Assembly (NCBI RefSeq): GCF_022662475.1
Contig: NZ_JAKNQQ010000005.1
Span: 1-64,000, forward strand
Origin: Sphingomonas sp. TREG-RG-20F-R18-01
GTDB lineage: Bacteria > Pseudomonadota > Alphaproteobacteria > Sphingomonadales > Sphingomonadaceae
DNA length: 64,000 bases
Direction of reading: 5' to 3'
The translations under genes and the position numbers were made by a program. The notes under the pieces were generated by a model. The model worked only from the letters and a program-made list of their open reading frames with translations, had not been told where the DNA came from and made no database searches. Shown here piece by piece: positions 19,000-28,533 of the stretch. The first letter of the stretch is position 1. Each line of letters begins with the position of its first letter.

Positions 19000-19171
19000 C
19001 GGTTTATTCTCGTGTTGATCGTCAAGGGCCAACCAGTTATCGGTGTTGTCGATCAGCGACAACGCACTGAAATGTCATGGGACTTCGTCGTCCCGAGACA
19101 GATGAAATCTTTCGAGGGCGCGCTTATACGTCGTGCCGACGTGCTGCTTCAGGTGTAAGTGGATTGCCGTC
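19000..19171. other. Candidate oriT between divergent traC and traA
   Basis: Bases 19116-19133 read GGGCGCGCTTATACGTCG, which closely resembles the nick region I remember for Ti-plasmid and Q-type oriT. It is joined to a perfect inverted repeat, ACGTCG-TGC-CGACGT (19128-19142). In Ti plasmids oriT lies between the divergent traA and traC operons, exactly as here. The region also holds the divergent promoters. Confidence 0.75.
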
Positions 19172-21997
19172 ATGGCGATCTACCATTTCTCGGCCAAGGT
19201 TATTTCCCGCGCGTCCGGGTCGAGCGCCGTGGCCGCTGCCGCCTACCGCTCGGCGTCACGGTTGCACGATGACCGGATCGAGCGGGATCACGACTTCTCG
19301 AACAAGGCTGGCGTCGTCCACTCCGAGGTGATGCTCTCGGATGGCGCGCCCGAGGAGTTCGGTGACCGCCAGAAACTCTGGAACGCCGTCGAGGCGGCGG
19401 AGAAGCGCGTCGACGCCCAGCTCGCCCGCGAGATCGAGTTCGCGATCCCGCGCGAGATGAGCCGAGAACAGGGCATTACGCTCGCGCGCGACTTCGTGCG
19501 CGACGAGTTTGTATCGCGCGGCATGATCGCCGATCTCAACGTGCATTGGGATATCGGTGCCGATGGGCTGGCGAAGCCGCACGCGCATGTGATGCTCACC
19601 ATGCGCGAGGTCGGCGAGGACGGGTTCGGTCCGAAGAACCGCGACTGGAACCGTACCGACCTGTTGGAGACATGGCGCCAGCGCTGGGGCGAGCACGTCA
19701 ACCAGCGCCTTGCCGAACTCGGTATCGACGCGCGGGTCGATCACCGATCGCTGGAAGCACAGGGCATCGATCTCGAGCCGCAGCACAAGATCGGACCCGC
19801 AGCGTCGCGGATGGAGCGCCAAGGCCTGGAGTCCGAGCGGCTCGTCGAGCATCACGCCATCGCGCGCGCCAATGGCGAAAAGCTGCTCGCCAATCCTGCG
19901 CTGGCGCTTGACGCGATCACGCACGGGCAGGCGACGTTCACGACCCGCGACCTCGCGATGTTCGTGCACCGCCACAGCGACGGCAAGGATCAGTTCGACC
20001 GCGTGATGGCGGCGGTGAAGGCCGCACCCGAGCTGGTCGCGCTCGGCAAGGATGGGCGCGGCGAACAGCGGTTCACCAGCCGCGCGATGATCGACACCGA
20101 GCAGCGGCTCGAACGCGCCACTGGCATCATGGCGAACCGGAGCCATCACATCGTAGCCGATCGTCACCGCGACCTCGCGCTCGGTCGTGCATCGCTGCGC
20201 GGGATGCGCCTATCGCCCGAGCAACGTTCGGCGTTCGAGCAGGTCACTGAGGCCAAGGGCTTGGGCATCGTCGTCGGCTATGCCGGCACCGGCAAGTCGG
20301 CGATGCTCGGCGTGGCATGCGAGGCGTGGGAGAGCGCGGGCTATTCCGTTCAAGGCATTGCGCTGTCCGGCATCGCCGCCGAAAATCTCGAAAGCGGTTC
20401 GGGCATCGCGTCACGCACGATCGCGAGCCTGGAGCATCAATGGTCGCAGGGTCGCGACCTGCTGAGCAGCCGCGATGTGCTGGTGATCGACGAGGCCGGG
20501 ATGATCGGGACGCGCCAGATTGAACGCGTCGTATCCGAAGCCGCGAAGCGCGGCGCCAAGGTCGTGCTGGTCGGCGATCCCGAGCAGCTGCAGGCGATCG
20601 AGGCCGGTGCCGCATTCCGTGCGACTGCCGAGCGGCACGGCAGCGTTGAGATCACCCAGATCCGCCGTCAGCGCGAAGACTGGCAGCGTAGTGCTACGCG
20701 GCAGCTTGCGACCGGCCGCACCGCTGAGGCGATTGCTGCGTATCAGGATGGCGGCCACATCCATATCGCCGACACGCACGAACAGGCGCGCGGCAACTTG
20801 GTCGATCGCTGGGATCGCGACCGGCAGGCCGCACCGTCCGCCAGCCGGATCATCCTCACCCACACCAATGACGAGGTGCGCGCGATCAACATCGCCGCGC
20901 GCGAGCGGCTGCACGCGAGTGGAGACCTCGGCGACGATGTCGCCGTGCAGGCGGAACGCGGGCCGCGTCAGTTTGCGACCGGCGACCGGGTGATATTCCT
21001 CAAGAATGAGCGCAGTCTTGGCGTGAAGAACGGCACGCTCGGCACCGCGCGGTTCGTCAGCCAAGCGCGCATGGCGGTGATGCTGGACGATGGCCGATCG
21101 GTGGCGTTCGACATCAAGGACTATAACCAGATCGATCACGGCTATGCCGCGACCGTGCATAAGTCGCAGGGCGTGACCGTTGACCGCGTCCATGTGCTGG
21201 CGACACCGGGGCTCGATCGTCACGCTGCTTATGTTGCGCTGTCACGCCATCGCGATCGTGTCGATCTGCATTACGGCCGCGACGACTTTGCCGATCAGGG
21301 CAGACTGGTGCGTGCGCTCTCGCGTGAGCGCGGCAAGGATATGGCGTTCGATTATCAGCGGGCACCGGAGCTCATTCGGGGAGCGCCTGCGCCTGCGCGA
21401 AATCCTTTTGCCGGAGTTCGCATCGCACCCGCGGTCGCGCCTGTGCCCCAAACACGCACGAATCCGCTGGACAAGGCGGTCGAGCGCTATGCGCGCGCCG
21501 CCGCCGACATTCTGCGAATGCGACGCGCCGGTCTTGATGAGCTGCCGCACCAGAAGGTGGCCTTCACCGAGGCCGGAAAAGCGCTCGACGTGCTGCGTCC
21601 CGATGCCGCGCGCGATCTGCGGCACGCGCTCAACGCCGATCCGACGCTGATCGGCCAGGCCGCGACCGGCAAGACCGCCGCTGCTATTCGCGCGATGGCA
21701 TTGGAGGCGGAAATGCGGGTCGGCGCGGTGCAACGCGCCGACCAGTTCGTCGCCGACTGGCAGCGGAATGCTCGCCTCCTGCAGCGGCTCAGCCGCGATG
21801 GCGAATACGACAAGGCCGACCACGTCCAGCGGGGCATGGTCGATATGGCAAAGAGCCTCCATCGCGACCCGCAACTCGAGTCGTTGCTCCGAAATCGCGT
21901 CCGCGAGCTTGGAATCCGCACTTCGGGCGGGGCATCTTTGTCCCACGATCTCCAGCAGAGTCCCGCCCTCTCGCGTGGTCGCGGACTGGGGCGTTAG
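19172..21997 (+). CDS. traA: TraA relaxase-helicase (Ti type, MobA/MobL family)
   Basis: A 941-residue protein starting MAIYHFSAKVISR. The relaxase domain (1-220) has a PHAHVMLT metal-binding histidine motif near 137-139 and an NRTDLLETWRQRW segment. The helicase part has GYAGTGKSAM near 369 (Walker A), VLVIDEAGM near 435 (Walker B), and HGYAATVHKSQGVT, the late RecD-like motif. It would nick oriT and unwind the strand for transfer. It is slightly shorter than plasmid TraA. The nearby frame start at 19133 is GTG and lies inside the oriT region; ATG 19172 fits family N-termini. No secretion genes follow, so transfer would need a helper. Confidence 0.9.
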   Translation: MAIYHFSAKVISRASGSSAVAAAAYRSASRLHDDRIERDHDFSNKAGVVHSEVMLSDGAPEEFGDRQKLWNAVEAAEKRVDAQLAREIEFAIPREMSREQGITLARDFVRDEFVSRGMIADLNVHWDIGADGLAKPHAHVMLTMREVGEDGFGPKNRDWNRTDLLETWRQRWGEHVNQRLAELGIDARVDHRSLEAQGIDLEPQHKIGPAASRMERQGLESERLVEHHAIARANGEKLLANPALALDAITHGQATFTTRDLAMFVHRHSDGKDQFDRVMAAVKAAPELVALGKDGRGEQRFTSRAMIDTEQRLERATGIMANRSHHIVADRHRDLALGRASLRGMRLSPEQRSAFEQVTEAKGLGIVVGYAGTGKSAMLGVACEAWESAGYSVQGIALSGIAAENLESGSGIASRTIASLEHQWSQGRDLLSSRDVLVIDEAGMIGTRQIERVVSEAAKRGAKVVLVGDPEQLQAIEAGAAFRATAERHGSVEITQIRRQREDWQRSATRQLATGRTAEAIAAYQDGGHIHIADTHEQARGNLVDRWDRDRQAAPSASRIILTHTNDEVRAINIAARERLHASGDLGDDVAVQAERGPRQFATGDRVIFLKNERSLGVKNGTLGTARFVSQARMAVMLDDGRSVAFDIKDYNQIDHGYAATVHKSQGVTVDRVHVLATPGLDRHAAYVALSRHRDRVDLHYGRDDFADQGRLVRALSRERGKDMAFDYQRAPELIRGAPAPARNPFAGVRIAPAVAPVPQTRTNPLDKAVERYARAAADILRMRRAGLDELPHQKVAFTEAGKALDVLRPDAARDLRHALNADPTLIGQAATGKTAAAIRAMALEAEMRVGAVQRADQFVADWQRNARLLQRLSRDGEYDKADHVQRGMVDMAKSLHRDPQLESLLRNRVRELGIRTSGGASLSHDLQQSPALSRGRGLGR

Positions 21998-22006
21998 ACT
22001 GTTTGC

Positions 22007-22591
22007 ATGACAGATGATCAGCCAGAATTCGCCGCAGTCGAAGACATCATCCGCGCCCTGGAAGCGCTGCGCAGCGAGGGCAGCCTCACCCGCTTAGCGG
22101 TCGAGGGTCTAACCGCCGCGCGCGAACGTATACCCGATTACAGCCCAACGCTGGGGCAGATCTCTCAGGATTTAAAGGTTGCGACCGGCGGCATCGGGCA
22201 GATTCTCGAAAGTCCGGCTTTGCGGCTGTCGCCCGCGATCTTGGCGGTCGAAATGGTCAAAGCGAGCACCGAGGTCCGGGCCGAGGACCGTAAGCTGCTG
22301 GCCGATGCGCGTGACGCGCTGTCGCGGTCGATCGGCCGGATCGATGCGATTGTCGAGCGCGGTCAGGCAGTCAATGCTCAGTGGAGGCAGCTTGGCTGGG
22401 CCGCCACGGCGGGCGCGATTGTCGGCATCCTTATGATGGCGGTTTTGCCGGGCGCCGTTGCTCGGTCGCTACCGGCTAGCTGGCATGTTCCGGAATGGAT
22501 GGCGGCTCGGACTATCGGGCTCGATCAGCGGCGAGCGGGTGAGCGGATGATTATGACCGCACCGAGTAGTCGTCCCGCGCAGCAGTACTGA
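22007..22591 (+). CDS. DUF6118-like membrane protein
   Basis: A 194-residue protein with a helical N-terminal 130 residues and one membrane helix near 132-152 (AATAGAIVGILMMAVLPGA), followed by a short soluble tail. It starts 9 bases after the TraA stop and is probably cotranscribed. Proteins of this kind (DUF6118) commonly follow traA in sphingomonad elements; that assignment is from memory. The role in transfer is unknown. No clear ribosome site is seen, consistent with coupling to traA. Confidence 0.65.
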   Translation: MTDDQPEFAAVEDIIRALEALRSEGSLTRLAVEGLTAARERIPDYSPTLGQISQDLKVATGGIGQILESPALRLSPAILAVEMVKASTEVRAEDRKLLADARDALSRSIGRIDAIVERGQAVNAQWRQLGWAATAGAIVGILMMAVLPGAVARSLPASWHVPEWMAARTIGLDQRRAGERMIMTAPSSRPAQQY

Positions 22592-22611
22592 AGTCACCAA
22601 ATGGCCGATTA

Positions 22612-23472
22612 TCAGAACTGCGTCTTGAACGAGTTCGAGACGCTGAATGGTGGAAAATTGGGCCTTCTTAACGAAGATTGCAGCAAGTCAAAGTACTGCG
22701 CCCAAGCGAAATCATTCGTGATCTCATCGGGCCGCTCGAACGTATAGAGGTCGTCATCATCGACCCTGCCCGTAACCCGATAGCGCGCCTTCGCAACGGG
22801 TGTCACGTAAAGCCGGATCGCGTAGCGGATGTTGTTCAGAAACTCTGCGATGTTGCTTGCGTGGAAGGCGAGCAAATGGGTGTGGAACCAATCCCAGCAA
22901 TCCGGGAGTGCCAGGTAGGCCTGGCTCTCATCGATTGTGACACCATTCTCCGCAAGTATGGCCCGCAAACGGTTGGCCTGGCCGCCGAGCCGAAGAAAAT
23001 TGTGCTTGCCGATGTCGCCGCTCATCCGGATAAAATCGATCCGCTTAATCCGGAGATCGAGTTCAACTGAAATGTTGGAGAGCCAAACGCGTTCGACCTC
23101 GGCATAGTCCTCTAGCCAGTCGCTGAACGCTCTGACGATCCGCGACAGATGGGCGGCGTCACCGCCAATCAGCGGCGCGTCGCATACGCGCCCAAGATAG
23201 AACAAGCTGGTATGATCAACGGCCCTGCCGCTCGCCGGTGGTTTGGGCAATCCGAATGGAAGCGGGCCTTTGCCACGCGCAGTTACGGGCGATAAAAAAT
23301 CACGCAGCAGGGTGCCGAACAGCCTGAGCGATTCTGAGGTTTGCGGGAGCAGATTAGTATCGTGCCGTTTCTCGCCCAGTGCACAGAAGATCGCGTGATT
23401 GACCATGTCATCGACCATGCCGACAACGGCACTCAAGATGATCGCCTCTTGTTCGATCGATGAGAAGTGCAT
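22612..23472 (-). CDS. Unrecognised partner of the 775-residue nuclease-like protein
   Basis: A protein of 286 residues from the ATG at 23472, or 322 from a GTG at 23580. GGAGA stands 4 bases before the ATG, so I prefer it; the GTG would leave only 29 bases to the upstream gene. The protein is mostly helical with no membrane segment. Recognisable blocks are EQEAIILSAVVGMVDDMVNHAIF near the N-terminus and FSDWLEDYAEVERVWL in the middle, but I know no family. Base composition is visibly lower in GC than its neighbours. It follows the 775-residue gene on the same strand and is probably its partner. Confidence 0.6.
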   Translation of the reverse strand: MHFSSIEQEAIILSAVVGMVDDMVNHAIFCALGEKRHDTNLLPQTSESLRLFGTLLRDFLSPVTARGKGPLPFGLPKPPASGRAVDHTSLFYLGRVCDAPLIGGDAAHLSRIVRAFSDWLEDYAEVERVWLSNISVELDLRIKRIDFIRMSGDIGKHNFLRLGGQANRLRAILAENGVTIDESQAYLALPDCWDWFHTHLLAFHASNIAEFLNNIRYAIRLYVTPVAKARYRVTGRVDDDDLYTFERPDEITNDFAWAQYFDLLQSSLRRPNFPPFSVSNSFKTQF

Positions 23473-23609
23473 CGAGTCTCCATTTGGTCTCAAGCCGCCT
23501 ACCACCGGCGTGGCCGGAAGCGTCAGGTGGTCGACCGAAGTGCGCACCGCCCCGAAACGAACGCTCCGAGCCGTGATCACGAATGGTCAGGCCTGCCGCT
23601 ACCTGTCAC

Positions 23610-25937
23610 TCAATCGAGCTTCGTCTCTTGCTCAGAATTCGGATCGATCGGTGAAACGACCGAATCGTCCTTCGACAAGCGAGGCTTGGGATTAAGGAAG
23701 ATCGCGTCGGTCGCTTCCGCCATGTCGGAGAACGATACGGCAAAACCTCTAATCTCGAACTCGGCCTCGGCTTTTTCGTATATGTGCCACGGCTCCAGTT
23801 CGCGATCCGTCAGAATGATAGCGCGCCGGCGGTGATCGTGATTGATGAGACGAATGTGATCAAGCTCCTCACCGGAGAAGGCTGTCAACTTCGAAAAGAC
23901 AATGAAGACCTCGTATCGGTCTTGGGGGAAAGCTGACGCTACCCGCATAAGATTCTTGACGTCTTGCTCTGAAATCGGCTGGCGCGTTTTGCATTCGCCA
24001 ATTGCAATCTGAATTCGACGATCATCGCTCCGCGACGCGAGCAGCACGAAGTCCGTCTCGCAATGCTCGATGTCGGCGCCATTAGGCGTCAGGGTCATCG
24101 CGGTCGCACTGATGGTTTGTGCCATGTCATGAACATGGGACAGTTGCTGGAGTGTCAGTATGACCGGAAGTGCTCCCTCCTGATTGTCGTTGCGTCCGAA
24201 AAGCCCCGATCGACGAAACGCCCAGTCGCGGTCTTTCAGTTGGGGTCCCAAATTGAAAACGTGCCCGCAATATTCACACTCGTTACGCGTTTTCACTTCA
24301 TCGATCGACCGCCAGAAATCGAGCTGGCAGTTGGAGCAAGCGAGCTTAAGCCCCGGTCGAAAAATCTCTTTACGTAAGAGATGAGCAAAAACCGCGTCGT
24401 TCGTGAGATTGGAGGATGGGCCGCGCGGCTCAATATAGAGATCTTGATAGGCGCTCAGTGGGTGGTCAGTGGCTTCGCCGCGAATGGTCTGCTTGGCTTG
24501 ACTGCGGGTGAAACTCTGGTCGGGCTTGTACCCTTCGATCAGATCGCGAACGCCGCCGATCCGAAATACCCTGCAATCGTCTAATCCGCCCATCTGTCGG
24601 ATCAAGCGATCACAGATCAATCCTGCGCTACTGGGCTTTGCGTCGATTCCGATTGATTTGAAAATCGCGGTCATGAGTCGGGTCATCGATATCGAACGCA
24701 GCGACAGATGATGCTGCCCGGCAGTTGCGATGACGCCTATACACCCTGGTTCCGCGCGCACCCGGTTTGATCGGTAATCCGCATTTCGCCCGTAGAACTC
24801 GTTGAGCTCCGGAATGAAAGGGAAGTTGAGGGTATTTTGGTTGTCGCCAAACAATCCGATGCCCGGATCGACCGAAACGACGTACGCATTGTCATTGAAC
24901 GCGTCTTCTTGGCGGACCGGACTTGCCGTTAGGGCAAACGAAATTGCAGGCGTGTCGCGGCTCGTGTCAACCGACGCCAAGGCGTCGGCCTTGCCAAACA
25001 CCATCACCGGCGCCTTGATATTTAGCCCGTTCCACATCGGTGACGAGAGGTGGCAGGCGATAACGCGCCCGCCAAACCATGCAGGGTCGAATCCGACCCC
25101 TCGGTGCCACACTGTTGGTTCGCGCGCCCATTCTGCCCGAGGCAGTTCCGGAAAATGCTGCACCCAAAAGTCGCGAGACACGTCCAATCTTGGGGCGAAA
25201 GCAGGGTCGTAGAATTGTAGGATCTCTCCGGTCGCGCGCAAATTCCAGAAGGCAACCAAATCGTCGAAGTTGGCAGAATCGCCGACGAAAAAGCCGGGGC
25301 CAGACCGGCTGCGAACGGTGTAGTGTTGCTCGACATGCGCGCGGTTGAAACCGGAGAGAGACATCATCTTAACGTCGGGCGGTGGAACCGGCTGGTCAAT
25401 TGCCAGTACGGTTCTCGTCGCGCGTAGATGCGTTTTAAGGATGCCCGCATAATCCTCGGCGCATTCCTCCACCGGAGGAAGCTCGCCGAACGACATCATG
25501 AAAACATCGCGTAGCGCATCGTCGCTTTGCCACTCGTGCAGCGTCAGAACCGGGTCAGCCTGAGGATTGTGTTTGTAAACCTCCTCATACAGTCGATTGA
25601 TGGGGTGCAGGAGGTCGGCGATAGCCGACGATTTGCTACTGCCATGATCTGTGATGAGGGCGCGGCCGTACTCGAACCAAGGTCGATGAGACTGGGAATC
25701 GACAAATGCGGTAACGTCCGATGCTTCACTCAGCGGATAGAGGCAATCGACCCGAAAAACGTCAGCAATCCGGCGGGCTTCCTCTGGATCCCAAATCGGG
25801 ATGATCGGATTGAAGCGGCCGCCCCACAGCGTGAAATTGCGGAGCACAGCCGTGCGAAGGCCGGACATGTCGCCGGGCGCTATGCACCATCCGATCCGCA
25901 TCGGACGATAAAGAAGCCGGACGGACAGGCTGTTCAC
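23610..25937 (-). CDS. Zinc-ribbon, PD-(D/E)xK nuclease-like protein, candidate defence effector
   Basis: A 775-residue protein. The N-terminus has strands and a TLWGGRFNPIIPIWD loop. Near 533-556 there is a four-cysteine zinc ribbon (ACSNCQ ... CEYCGHVF). Near 628-650 there is a nuclease-like pattern: T-D-FVLLAS, then IQIAIGECKTR (D...ExK), followed by helices and strands as in PD-(D/E)xK enzymes. The role is inferred as a nucleic-acid cutting or binding component. The start is GTG with AGGGAG 7 bases upstream. GC content is lower than in the mobilization genes, a sign of separate acquisition. It forms an operon with the 286-residue gene. Confidence 0.6.
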   Translation of the reverse strand: MNSLSVRLLYRPMRIGWCIAPGDMSGLRTAVLRNFTLWGGRFNPIIPIWDPEEARRIADVFRVDCLYPLSEASDVTAFVDSQSHRPWFEYGRALITDHGSSKSSAIADLLHPINRLYEEVYKHNPQADPVLTLHEWQSDDALRDVFMMSFGELPPVEECAEDYAGILKTHLRATRTVLAIDQPVPPPDVKMMSLSGFNRAHVEQHYTVRSRSGPGFFVGDSANFDDLVAFWNLRATGEILQFYDPAFAPRLDVSRDFWVQHFPELPRAEWAREPTVWHRGVGFDPAWFGGRVIACHLSSPMWNGLNIKAPVMVFGKADALASVDTSRDTPAISFALTASPVRQEDAFNDNAYVVSVDPGIGLFGDNQNTLNFPFIPELNEFYGRNADYRSNRVRAEPGCIGVIATAGQHHLSLRSISMTRLMTAIFKSIGIDAKPSSAGLICDRLIRQMGGLDDCRVFRIGGVRDLIEGYKPDQSFTRSQAKQTIRGEATDHPLSAYQDLYIEPRGPSSNLTNDAVFAHLLRKEIFRPGLKLACSNCQLDFWRSIDEVKTRNECEYCGHVFNLGPQLKDRDWAFRRSGLFGRNDNQEGALPVILTLQQLSHVHDMAQTISATAMTLTPNGADIEHCETDFVLLASRSDDRRIQIAIGECKTRQPISEQDVKNLMRVASAFPQDRYEVFIVFSKLTAFSGEELDHIRLINHDHRRRAIILTDRELEPWHIYEKAEAEFEIRGFAVSFSDMAEATDAIFLNPKPRLSKDDSVVSPIDPNSEQETKLD

Positions 25938-26189
25938 TGAATCACTCCCTAATTCGGAAACTAGCCTCTCCGAAGGGCGATCATATGTCAGGTCCGACTA
26001 GACGCAATCGCCACATGCGCTTTCGGGTCTTACGACAATCATTAAGTGCCATGACAGTCCACAGCAGCGCAGCAACTGTGGGACCAGATTGTGGTACCGA
26101 GGAGCGGCAAGACGGCGAAATCCACGCAAATCCGCCCCTTTTCGGGGTTGACTGGTGGAGCTGAGGTCCACCAGATCGTCGCGCCCTTC
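25938..26189. other. Intergenic, divergent control region
   Basis: This lies between the 775-residue gene and the small cysteine-rich reading frame. The AGGGAG ribosome site of the GTG-start gene is at its left edge. I see no tRNA or clear palindrome. The frame of the next gene is open from a GTG at 26091, so part of this stretch may be coding. Confidence 0.4.
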
Positions 26190-26513
26190 ATGCGCTTCGA
26201 TCAGGGGTTTGCGCAGACGATCCAGGCGTTCCCCATCAACAACGATATGTCGCTGGCCGAGCGGCGCTTGGCCGAGTTGATCGCGGATGCGCCCACGCAG
26301 GAGGAGGTGTCCTACTGGATAGGCGATCTCGACACCTGCGATGTCTGTGAGCATCCGTTCGCGCTGCTCCGCTTCATGGTCGATGGCGATATCGGTCCTT
26401 GCTGGGCCAATCTCTGCGCTCGCTGCTTCAACCAGCACGGCGTCGGCCTCGGCACTGGATATGGCCAAGTGTATAAAAACACACCCAAAGGCTGGCTCTG
26501 TGTCGCGGGATGA
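26190..26513 (+). CDS. Small cysteine-pair protein of unknown function
   Basis: A reading frame of about 107 residues from ATG 26190; GTG 26091 and ATG 26247 are alternatives. The C-terminal half looks like a real protein: LIADAPTQEEVSYWIGDLDTC, then CDVCEHPF and, after a spacer, CARCF. This is a likely zinc-binding pair of CxxC motifs. It ends GQVYKNTPKGWLCVAG. I know no family. It stands alone between two candidate defence operons. No good ribosome site is seen. Confidence 0.45.
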   Translation: MRFDQGFAQTIQAFPINNDMSLAERRLAELIADAPTQEEVSYWIGDLDTCDVCEHPFALLRFMVDGDIGPCWANLCARCFNQHGVGLGTGYGQVYKNTPKGWLCVAG

Positions 26514-26688
26514 TGCGGCGCGCGGGTGCGGCGGGACGACGCAATTCGCTCAGCGAATTTTTAGGCTAGCGCACGGTTCTGCGGGTCCGGCGGGCTACCC
26601 GTCGCATAGCTGCGCGCGATGAAGCATGACGCGGCATGTGGTTAACGCTAAGGTCGCGGTCCCTGAAATGTGAGTACAGTCTCACTAC

Positions 26689-28533
26689 GTGCCCAACGTT
26701 ACTTTCAATTTTTCCGAACGCGTCACGCGAGTAGATGTCACAGCTTCGCTGTTGGCAGCGAGCCGCCTCGGAATTTGTCTGCTGCAATTGCCGTCATCGG
26801 CAGCCTCCGTCGACGGCGATCATCCGCGGCCTTTGGCGATCGGCGCGGTGCGCGATCTGCTGGTTGGGGGCCCGGACCATGCGGTGCCGGCCTTGCAGCG
26901 TATGATCCCGGGCGCGGATCCGGTGTTGGTCGTCGCTCCAGAATATACATTTGGGTCGGGCGATTGGGCCAAGATCGACGCGCTGGTTCGGGCGGCGACG
27001 CGCCCGATCATCCTACTGGCCGGTTTCGGCGCGACGATCGGCCAATCGGTGCTCGACTGGCAGGCCGCGGGCGCTGGTGAAGCCACGCAACGCCACCTCG
27101 GCTGGCGCGAAGCTGATGGCGCAATCAGCGATATCCAGCGGGTCAATGGCGGATGGTGCTGGCTGCATGCGCCAGGCGAGACCACGCACTGCATCGCCTA
27201 TCTCAAGAATGTGTTGGAGCAGTCGATCGAAGCGGTAAACCTGCCCGATCTTCAGGAAGGCCGCGCCATCCTCCATCTCGCTTTTGGCGACGTCGATATC
27301 TTTCCGCTGATCTGCGCGGACCTGTTGCAGCCAGCTGCACAGGATGCAGGCTCGCCGCAAGCGCGGATCCTGCACGCGCTTGAAGCGACTGCCGCTGATC
27401 GACCTGCGCTGGTGGTCGGATCACTGCTGCAGAGCGGATACAACGTCAACTGGGTCGCCGCAGTGAACTCGCTGCTCAACACGGTGCTCGCCGGACGGCC
27501 GGGAGCAGTCGCATTGTGCAACATAGCTGCGGATGCGCCGAAGGCCGATGAAGCCCATGACAAATGGCGCAGTTTGAGCGGTCTTTACGTTCCGTTCGAT
27601 GCACTACCCAAGGGCCAAGACGATCTGCCGGCAGTACGTGCGCTCAATGATATGGGCATCGCGGGCGGTGTGGTCCGGATTACAGAAGCCTGCGCGACTA
27701 CTGGGCATGTTACATGGGGACCGTTCACACCGGTGAAGGGCAAGTTCGCCTGGCGCGGCAATATGAGTTGCCCGATCGGCAATGCCGGGCTTGCCATACT
27801 TACGGGCCCGACGCCGCCGCCCGCGGCGGGCGAGATTGCGCGTTTCTTGCGCCGTTATCCGCCGGTCGCCACGGCAGCGCCGCGCCTGCAGGTTGGCCTC
27901 AACCTGGTCGTCGAGCAGCTGCGTACAGCAGCAGCGCCGACGCCGGCGGCGCTGCTCGACGCGACGTTGAGCGGGGTTGCTCCCGCACGGCCGCAGGATC
28001 CTGACAGGCTCCACGTCGCGGAGACGAGCGTGGCATTCAAGGCGGGCATCCACGCCGTTGCCACACTCAAGTCGATCGACGGAATATCCTGGCAGGCCAA
28101 CCCCAAGCTGACCGGCCAACTGAGGCTGGCGAACGCGAAGCATCTGCTGGTATGGCGTTCGCCCGACAAGTCGCGGTTGGCGATGCGGCGCGATCTTGCC
28201 GCGTGGCGCATGCTGCCCGGCGGCGAACATCCTGATCTGATCGTGCTGGGCGCAGGACCGAACGGCGATCTGGTCGAGGGCCAGATCCCGCAGGACCGCC
28301 GTGACGATATCAGCACCGCGCCTTCGTCGGCTGCAGAACTGGCCGCAGGTGGATCGCTCGCCGCGCGCGAGGACGACTTCACCGCGGCGCGCAGCTTGCG
28401 GCGGGTTGCGGGTCTCGGCCTCGCCAATGTCGCGGATGTCTACGCCGATTTCGAGGAAGGCGCCGATGCCGGGCGCGTCGCGACGTTGCTCGGGCAGATC
28501 GATGCATGTTTTGCCGAGGATGGTGCGGAATGA
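26689..28533 (+). CDS. Nitrilase-fold protein, first gene of an SMC-linked operon
   Basis: A 614-residue protein. The N-terminal 300 residues carry the nitrilase (carbon-nitrogen hydrolase) triad: VVAPE85YTF, IAYLK173NVL and FPLIC209ADL, in the right order and spacing. An active amidase or nitrilase centre is therefore likely. The C-terminal half, from about 340, is unrecognised. The start is GTG with no clear ribosome site. The stop overlaps the next gene's start (ATGA), and that gene overlaps the SMC-like gene in the same way, so all three are translationally coupled. The enzyme would be the effector or signal-making part of an ATPase-controlled system; that is inference. Confidence 0.65.
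   Translation: MPNVTFNFSERVTRVDVTASLLAASRLGICLLQLPSSAASVDGDHPRPLAIGAVRDLLVGGPDHAVPALQRMIPGADPVLVVAPEYTFGSGDWAKIDALVRAATRPIILLAGFGATIGQSVLDWQAAGAGEATQRHLGWREADGAISDIQRVNGGWCWLHAPGETTHCIAYLKNVLEQSIEAVNLPDLQEGRAILHLAFGDVDIFPLICADLLQPAAQDAGSPQARILHALEATAADRPALVVGSLLQSGYNVNWVAAVNSLLNTVLAGRPGAVALCNIAADAPKADEAHDKWRSLSGLYVPFDALPKGQDDLPAVRALNDMGIAGGVVRITEACATTGHVTWGPFTPVKGKFAWRGNMSCPIGNAGLAILTGPTPPPAAGEIARFLRRYPPVATAAPRLQVGLNLVVEQLRTAAAPTPAALLDATLSGVAPARPQDPDRLHVAETSVAFKAGIHAVATLKSIDGISWQANPKLTGQLRLANAKHLLVWRSPDKSRLAMRRDLAAWRMLPGGEHPDLIVLGAGPNGDLVEGQIPQDRRDDISTAPSSAAELAAGGSLAAREDDFTAARSLRRVAGLGLANVADVYADFEEGADAGRVATLLGQIDACFAEDGAE

Noticed and set aside
25998..26468. A 156-residue minus-strand frame
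   Set aside because: It opposes the cysteine-pair reading frame, whose residues look more protein-like.
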